Position numbers and translations under genes: made by a program. The notes beneath the pieces are model-generated. The model did not search any database, was not told where the DNA came from, and saw only the letters and a list, made by a program, of their open reading frames with translations. Shown one piece after another: positions 5,982-8,554 of a DNA stretch of 8,554 nt. The DNA comes from CFX5 sp964568485 (GTDB lineage: Bacteria > Chloroflexota > Anaerolineae > Caldilineales > Caldilineaceae), in assembly GCA_964568485.1 (NCBI GenBank), contig CAZMRA010000217.1:1-8554 (forward strand). Direction: 5' to 3'. How positions within the stretch are numbered: position 1 is the stretch's first letter; each line of letters opens with the position of its first letter.

Positions 5982-6047
5982 AAGTTTCCACAAATCTCTG
6001 CAAGCTCTTCATGGTGATATAGAGCTTTCGGGAATTTGTGGAAATTT
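5982..6047. terminator. Long nested hairpin between convergent fabH and membrane-protein genes
   Basis: Outer arms TTTCCACAAAT (5985-5995) and ATTTGTGGAAA (6034-6044) are perfectly complementary over 11 bases and extend to 5982/6047 with one G-U pair. Inner arms AAGCTCT (6002-6008) and AGAGCTT (6021-6027) add 7 pairs, with a 12-base loop. The joining segments can add two Watson-Crick and two wobble pairs, so nearly the whole element can fold as one stem. TTTT (6045-6048) follows on the plus strand. It sits 27 bases after the fabH stop and ends six bases from the opposing stop, which suits a bidirectional terminator. Confidence 0.65.
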
Positions 6048-6052
6048 TGTGT

Positions 6053-6463
6053 TCAGCTCCTGAATCTAGCTGCCACCTCGGGCTGTAGTAGATACCACAA
6101 CACAATCGCACCGGGGATTGTTCCGATGGGCACGAAGATCAAGCCGATCATGGCTAATACAATCGCACCGGTGCGGCCCCAACTGTATACTTTCCACAAG
6201 CCATAGCCAACGACTAGGTTGAGTAGCCCCAGCACGAGCAGTACGCCACCAATCAACCCCACAGCGATAAAGCCGAAAAGGGCGTCTGGCTCTTCTGCCA
6301 GCGCGACGACACCGAAGATCAATGCCGGGACCGTCATGATCAGCGAGCCGATCAAAAAGAGGCTCGCAACAAAAAAGTAATAGAGCGCAGTTAGGGTGAT
6401 GCCATCACTGCGAGATGACCAAGCTTGCGCTTGCGTGTCTGGTTGAACTGGTTGAAGTGTCAT
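6053..6463 (-). CDS. Small multi-span membrane protein of unknown function
   Basis: From ATG 6463 the protein has 136 residues. After a polar Gln/Ser-rich N-terminus (1-21), hydrophobic stretches lie at about 23-55 (probably two helices), 62-88 and 97-127. Between the last two is the short basic stretch LWKVYSWGRTGA. The C-terminus LLQPEVAARFRS is polar. This architecture, with a YGLWK..-WGR motif and a PEV-x-A-x-F end, is seen in small uncharacterised bacterial membrane proteins; I cannot assign a function. An upstream in-frame ATG (6520) would add 19 very basic residues but has no ribosome binding site. The chosen ATG has AGGAG (plus 6477-6481) at a long 13-base spacing, so the start is uncertain. 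The gene follows the VOC-fold gene by 70 bases and may share its transcript. Confidence 0.75.
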   Translation of the reverse strand: MTLQPVQPDTQAQAWSSRSDGITLTALYYFFVASLFLIGSLIMTVPALIFGVVALAEEPDALFGFIAVGLIGGVLLVLGLLNLVVGYGLWKVYSWGRTGAIVLAMIGLIFVPIGTIPGAIVLWYLLQPEVAARFRS

Positions 6464-6533
6464 CGATTTATTCGTTCTCCTTTTCTTCCTCAGATTAAAG
6501 CCCAGTTCGCTTATCTGCATGAAGCGAAAAAGG

Positions 6534-6905
6534 TCAGTCCGTTCGATTCTCGGCTGGCCACTCGCGAAAGATCACGGCGACCGTTGTCTTATCCAGCATT
6601 GCAAACTCGCGTGCACCCCATGGTCTGAGGGCCACACGATTGGCATTAGGGTGCAAGAGCTGAGGCGAACGGGTAGCCATCTCTTGGTAGATCTCGTCTA
6701 TATGCTCGGTCTCGATGCCCAGCTCTGGGCGATCCTTGGCGGCATATTCAGGGCTTTCAACGAGATAGGCCTTGGCCCCATCGCGCGCAACCACGGCCAA
6801 TGTTTCATCCTGGTAAAGCACTTTGAAGCCCAAACCATCCACAAAAAATGTGAGCCCATCTTGCAGGTGATCGTAGAAGATCTTAGGGATGAGATTTTTG
6901 AACAT
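6534..6905 (-). CDS. VOC-superfamily protein (glyoxalase / bleomycin-resistance fold)
   Basis: The 123-residue cytoplasmic protein starts at ATG 6905, preceded by an excellent GGAGG seven bases upstream. It shows the beta-alpha-beta-beta-beta pattern of vicinal-oxygen-chelate proteins: a first strand IPKIF, helix, GLGFKVLYQDETLAVVARDGA (given as GLGFKVLYQD at 24-33 and ETLAVVARDGA at 34-44), AYLVESPEY, a second helix HIDEIYQEM (68-76), and the typical PWGAREFAMLD (95-105) ending in VIFREW. The PWGxREF motif is common in bleomycin-resistance-like members, and E100 is the probable metal-binding glutamate. The equivalent first-module histidine is less obvious; H13 is a candidate. Such proteins may be glyoxalases, dioxygenases or drug-binding proteins; the substrate cannot be told from sequence. 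It is followed by the membrane-protein gene on the same strand. Confidence 0.85.
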   Translation of the reverse strand: MFKNLIPKIFYDHLQDGLTFFVDGLGFKVLYQDETLAVVARDGAKAYLVESPEYAAKDRPELGIETEHIDEIYQEMATRSPQLLHPNANRVALRPWGAREFAMLDKTTVAVIFREWPAENRTD

Positions 6906-7119
6906 TGGACCACCTCCGGCATATTGCCTGTCTACTTGGCTCTACGAGAAGCACAGATGAAAGTTGCGCCACTCATGGCCACACCATTCGCTATTTTACA
7001 GTTTTCATGGTACAACAACGCCAGCGAATCGCGCAGTTTTGTATCCCATTGGCGCGGCGCATCTGTCTCTCTCTAGCAGCGCATAACTTATCGTAGCTAC
7101 ACGGTTTAGGCAGCGCCGA

Positions 7120-7147
7120 GATGACGCGCAGTAGATGCAGTGTCATC
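7120..7147 (+). other. Hairpin in the enolase upstream region
   Basis: GATGAC (7120-7125) pairs perfectly with GTCATC (7142-7147). Inside, G-U and C-G pairs and a GCA/TGC stem around the loop GTAGA extend it to about 11 pairs with a single bulged A. It may be part of a structured 5' leader of enolase or of a small RNA ending at the T-run at 7237-7241. Confidence 0.4.
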
Positions 7148-7198
7148 CCATCGACCCCTCTTTTGCTCGAGGCTTGTGTAAGACCTAAGCAATCAAAG

Positions 7199-7241
7199 AA
7201 GACGTAGGTGGTGGCGGAGGGTTACGTGCCAGCGTCTTTTT
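7199..7241 (+). terminator. Terminator-like hairpin with T-run, 54 bases upstream of enolase
   Basis: AAGACG (7199-7204) pairs with CGTCTT (7233-7238) and TGGC (7212-7215) with GCCA (7228-7231). A 7-base asymmetry lies on the 5' side. The stem runs into five T at 7237-7241. A competing fold pairs ACGTA (7202-7206) with TACGT (7223-7227) and would break the outer stem. The layout suits either a terminator of an upstream small transcript or an attenuator in the enolase leader. Confidence 0.45.
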
Positions 7242-7284
7242 GCTTTGAATGAGAGCATAGTTAGAGACCAAAATCATACAGAAT

Positions 7285-7289
7285 AGGAG
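7285..7289 (+). promoter_or_regulatory. Ribosome binding site of enolase, favouring the second ATG
   Basis: AGGAG is followed by two consecutive ATG codons at 7293 and 7296. The spacing is three bases to the first and six to the second, so the second is the better start. Confidence 0.7.
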
Positions 7290-7295
7290 CTTATG

Positions 7296-8554
7296 ATGAC
7301 AGAAATCGCCTATATCAACGGACGCGAGGTGCTAGACAGTCGCGGCAACCCCACGGTAGAAGTTGAAGTAGTTTTGGATAGCGGCGGCTTTGGCCGCGCC
7401 ATGGTACCCAGTGGTGCCAGCACCGGTGCCCACGAGGCAGTCGAATTGCGCGATGGCGACAAAAGTCGTTACGGGGGCAAAGGTGTCTTGAAAGCGGTGG
7501 AGAGCGTCAACGAGACCTTGGCCGATGAGCTGATTGGGTACGATGCGCTGGATCAAGTGGCGATCGACTTGACCATGCTCGAACTGGATGGCACGCCCAA
7601 CAAAGGTCGCCTTGGCGCCAATGCCATTCTCGGTGTTAGCTTGGCTGTGGCCCGCGCCGCTGCCGATGCGTTGGAAATACCACTCTATCGCTATCTGGGG
7701 GGCGTCAGTGCTCGCACCTTACCCGTGCCGATGATGAATATTCTCAACGGGGGCAAACATGCTGAGGGCAGCACCGACTTCCAAGAATTTATGGTCATGC
7801 CGGTCGGCGCGGAGAGCTTCCGCGAAGCAGTGCGCTGGGGCTCGGAGATCTATCAGAGCTTGAAAAAAGTGTTACACGATGGCGGTTTTAGCACCAATGT
7901 GGGCGATGAAGGTGGCTTTGCCCCTAGCTTGGGCGGTAACGTGCGGGCCATTGAGGTGATCCTCCAGGCCATCGAAAAGGCGGGCTACCGACCTGGCGAA
8001 GATGTCTTTATCGCGCTCGACCCGGCCAGCACGGAACTGTACGATCCGGCGACCAATACCTATAAGCTGAGCATTGAAGGCAAAACGCTGAGCAGCGATG
8101 AACTAGTCGAGTTATGGACTGATTGGGCCAATCGCTTCCCGATCATCAGCATCGAAGATGGCATGGCCGAAGATGATTGGGCTGGCTGGAAGCAGCTCTA
8201 TGAAAAGATCGGCCACAAAGTCCAGCTGGTGGGCGATGATCTGCTGGTAACTAACGTCGAGCGCATCGAACGGGCGATCCACGAGAAGGCTTGTAACGCA
8301 CTGCTCTGCAAAGTCAACCAGATCGGCACCTTGACTGAGAGTATCGCTGCTATTGAGATGAGCCATCGTGCCGGCTGGGCGGCTGTGGTCAGCCACCGCT
8401 CCGGCGAGACCGAAGATTCCACCATTGCCGACTTGGTGGTCGCCTTCAACACCGGGCAGATCAAGACCGGCGCACCAGCGCGCAGTGATCGCGTAGCCAA
8501 ATACAATCAACTGCTGCGCATCGAAGACGAGCTGGATACCATCGCCGTCTATGC
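7296..8554 (+). CDS. eno: Enolase (phosphopyruvate hydratase), complete except for its last residues
   Basis: Enolase interconverts 2-phosphoglycerate and phosphoenolpyruvate in glycolysis and gluconeogenesis; in bacteria it can also join the RNA degradosome. The frame is open from ATG 7296 to the right edge (419 full codons), so only about five to fifteen residues are missing from a usual 420-435. The N-terminal signature NGREVLDSRGNPTVEVEV is followed by SGASTGAHEAVELRDGD (39-55, shown as conserved active-site loop). Active-site residues are all present: E164 in DFQEFM, E205 in VGDEGGFAP, metal ligands D242 (ALDPAS), E287 (SIEDGM) and D314 (VGDDLLVTN), catalytic K339 in LLCKVNQIGT, the loop SHRSGETED (366-374) with H367, and K390 in GQIKTGAPARSDR. 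The gene stands alone behind a long hairpin-rich upstream region. Identification is essentially certain. Confidence 0.98.
   Translation, partial: MTEIAYINGREVLDSRGNPTVEVEVVLDSGGFGRAMVPSGASTGAHEAVELRDGDKSRYGGKGVLKAVESVNETLADELIGYDALDQVAIDLTMLELDGTPNKGRLGANAILGVSLAVARAAADALEIPLYRYLGGVSARTLPVPMMNILNGGKHAEGSTDFQEFMVMPVGAESFREAVRWGSEIYQSLKKVLHDGGFSTNVGDEGGFAPSLGGNVRAIEVILQAIEKAGYRPGEDVFIALDPASTELYDPATNTYKLSIEGKTLSSDELVELWTDWANRFPIISIEDGMAEDDWAGWKQLYEKIGHKVQLVGDDLLVTNVERIERAIHEKACNALLCKVNQIGTLTESIAAIEMSHRAGWAAVVSHRSGETEDSTIADLVVAFNTGQIKTGAPARSDRVAKYNQLLRIEDELDTIAVY

Larger units (their letters stand above)
6906..7295. other. 390-base intergenic region: divergent upstream regions of the VOC gene and enolase
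   Basis: I see no credible gene here. A plus-strand open frame entering from 6519 covers the left part only as a shadow of the VOC gene. On the minus strand TAAAAT (6993-6998) is a fair -10 box for the VOC gene, but TTGTTG (7013-7018) lies only 14 bases away, so the promoter is doubtful. On the plus strand the right half carries a chain of hairpins: GATGAC/GTCATC (7120-7147), AGGCTT/AAG-A-CCT (7170-7186) and a terminator-like stem (7199-7241). The 8-base palindrome GTAGCTAC is at 7093-7100, and GCAGCGC is repeated at 7076 and 7110. No clear enolase promoter is visible. The series of stems suggests a structured leader or a small RNA on the plus strand. Confidence 0.45.

Noticed and set aside
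6519..7076. A 185-codon plus-strand open frame covering the VOC gene and part of the intergenic region
   Set aside because: Most of it is antisense to the VOC gene, which has clear motifs and a strong ribosome binding site; the remainder has no recognisable features.
7100..7241. SRP RNA, 6S RNA, tmRNA or tRNA in the enolase upstream region
   Set aside because: None of the conserved cores (for example the SRP apical GGAAG/AGCAG loop or tRNA T-loop GTTCGAATC) is visible; only generic hairpins are seen.
7080..7292. Fluoride (crcB) riboswitch upstream of enolase
   Set aside because: Enolase genes are known targets of this class, so I looked for its conserved GG-GATGG start, CCGCC block and TGATGxCCTAC-type end; they are not present in the expected arrangement.
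8112..8510. Minus-strand open frames inside enolase (also at 7332-7556)
   Set aside because: Antisense to highly conserved enolase motifs; shadows.

Overview
The window looks like ordinary chromosomal DNA from a free-living bacterium of medium GC content. The proteins (FabF/FabH with low-complexity N-terminal tails, the Trm112-like protein, the RsfS sequence) resemble those of filamentous Chloroflexota, class Chloroflexia. That placement is my recollection of family flavour, not a search result, and is only moderately sure. I see no insertion sequence, prophage, CRISPR array, tRNA or rRNA.

Layout from left to right. At 1-688 on the minus strand is the N-terminal half of the lipid II flippase MurJ, cut by the window edge. 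Divergent from it at 833-1186 is rsfS (ribosome silencing factor), with a good sigma-70-type promoter and apparently a CTG start. Convergent with rsfS is a minus-strand pair: a small membrane-anchored Trm112/YcaR-type protein (2830-2459) followed by a thiolase (2419-1226). A 274-base divergent promoter region full of small inverted repeats separates that pair from fabF (3105-4400). FabH (4635-5954) follows fabF on the plus strand after a 234-base spacer that carries a perfect 33-base palindrome and other hairpins. A long nested hairpin at 5982-6047 closes fabH against a convergent minus-strand pair: a VOC/glyoxalase-fold protein (6905-6534) and a small multi-span membrane protein (6463-6053). 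A 390-base intergenic region with several hairpins, one of them terminator-like, precedes enolase (7296 to the right edge, complete except for its last residues).

Functionally this is housekeeping: fatty acid initiation (FabH) and elongation (FabF), acyl-CoA thiolysis or condensation (thiolase), glycolysis (enolase), peptidoglycan precursor export (MurJ) and ribosome hibernation (RsfS). The fatty acid genes lack the usual acpP, fabD and fabG neighbours. The divergent fabF/thiolase arrangement would allow fatty acid synthesis and acyl-CoA metabolism to be controlled from one region, but that is inference. I found no convincing undescribed system. The points most worth a second look are the rsfS CTG start, the fabF-fabH palindrome, the enolase leader with alternative pairings, the tailed FabH and the membrane-anchored Trm112-like protein.
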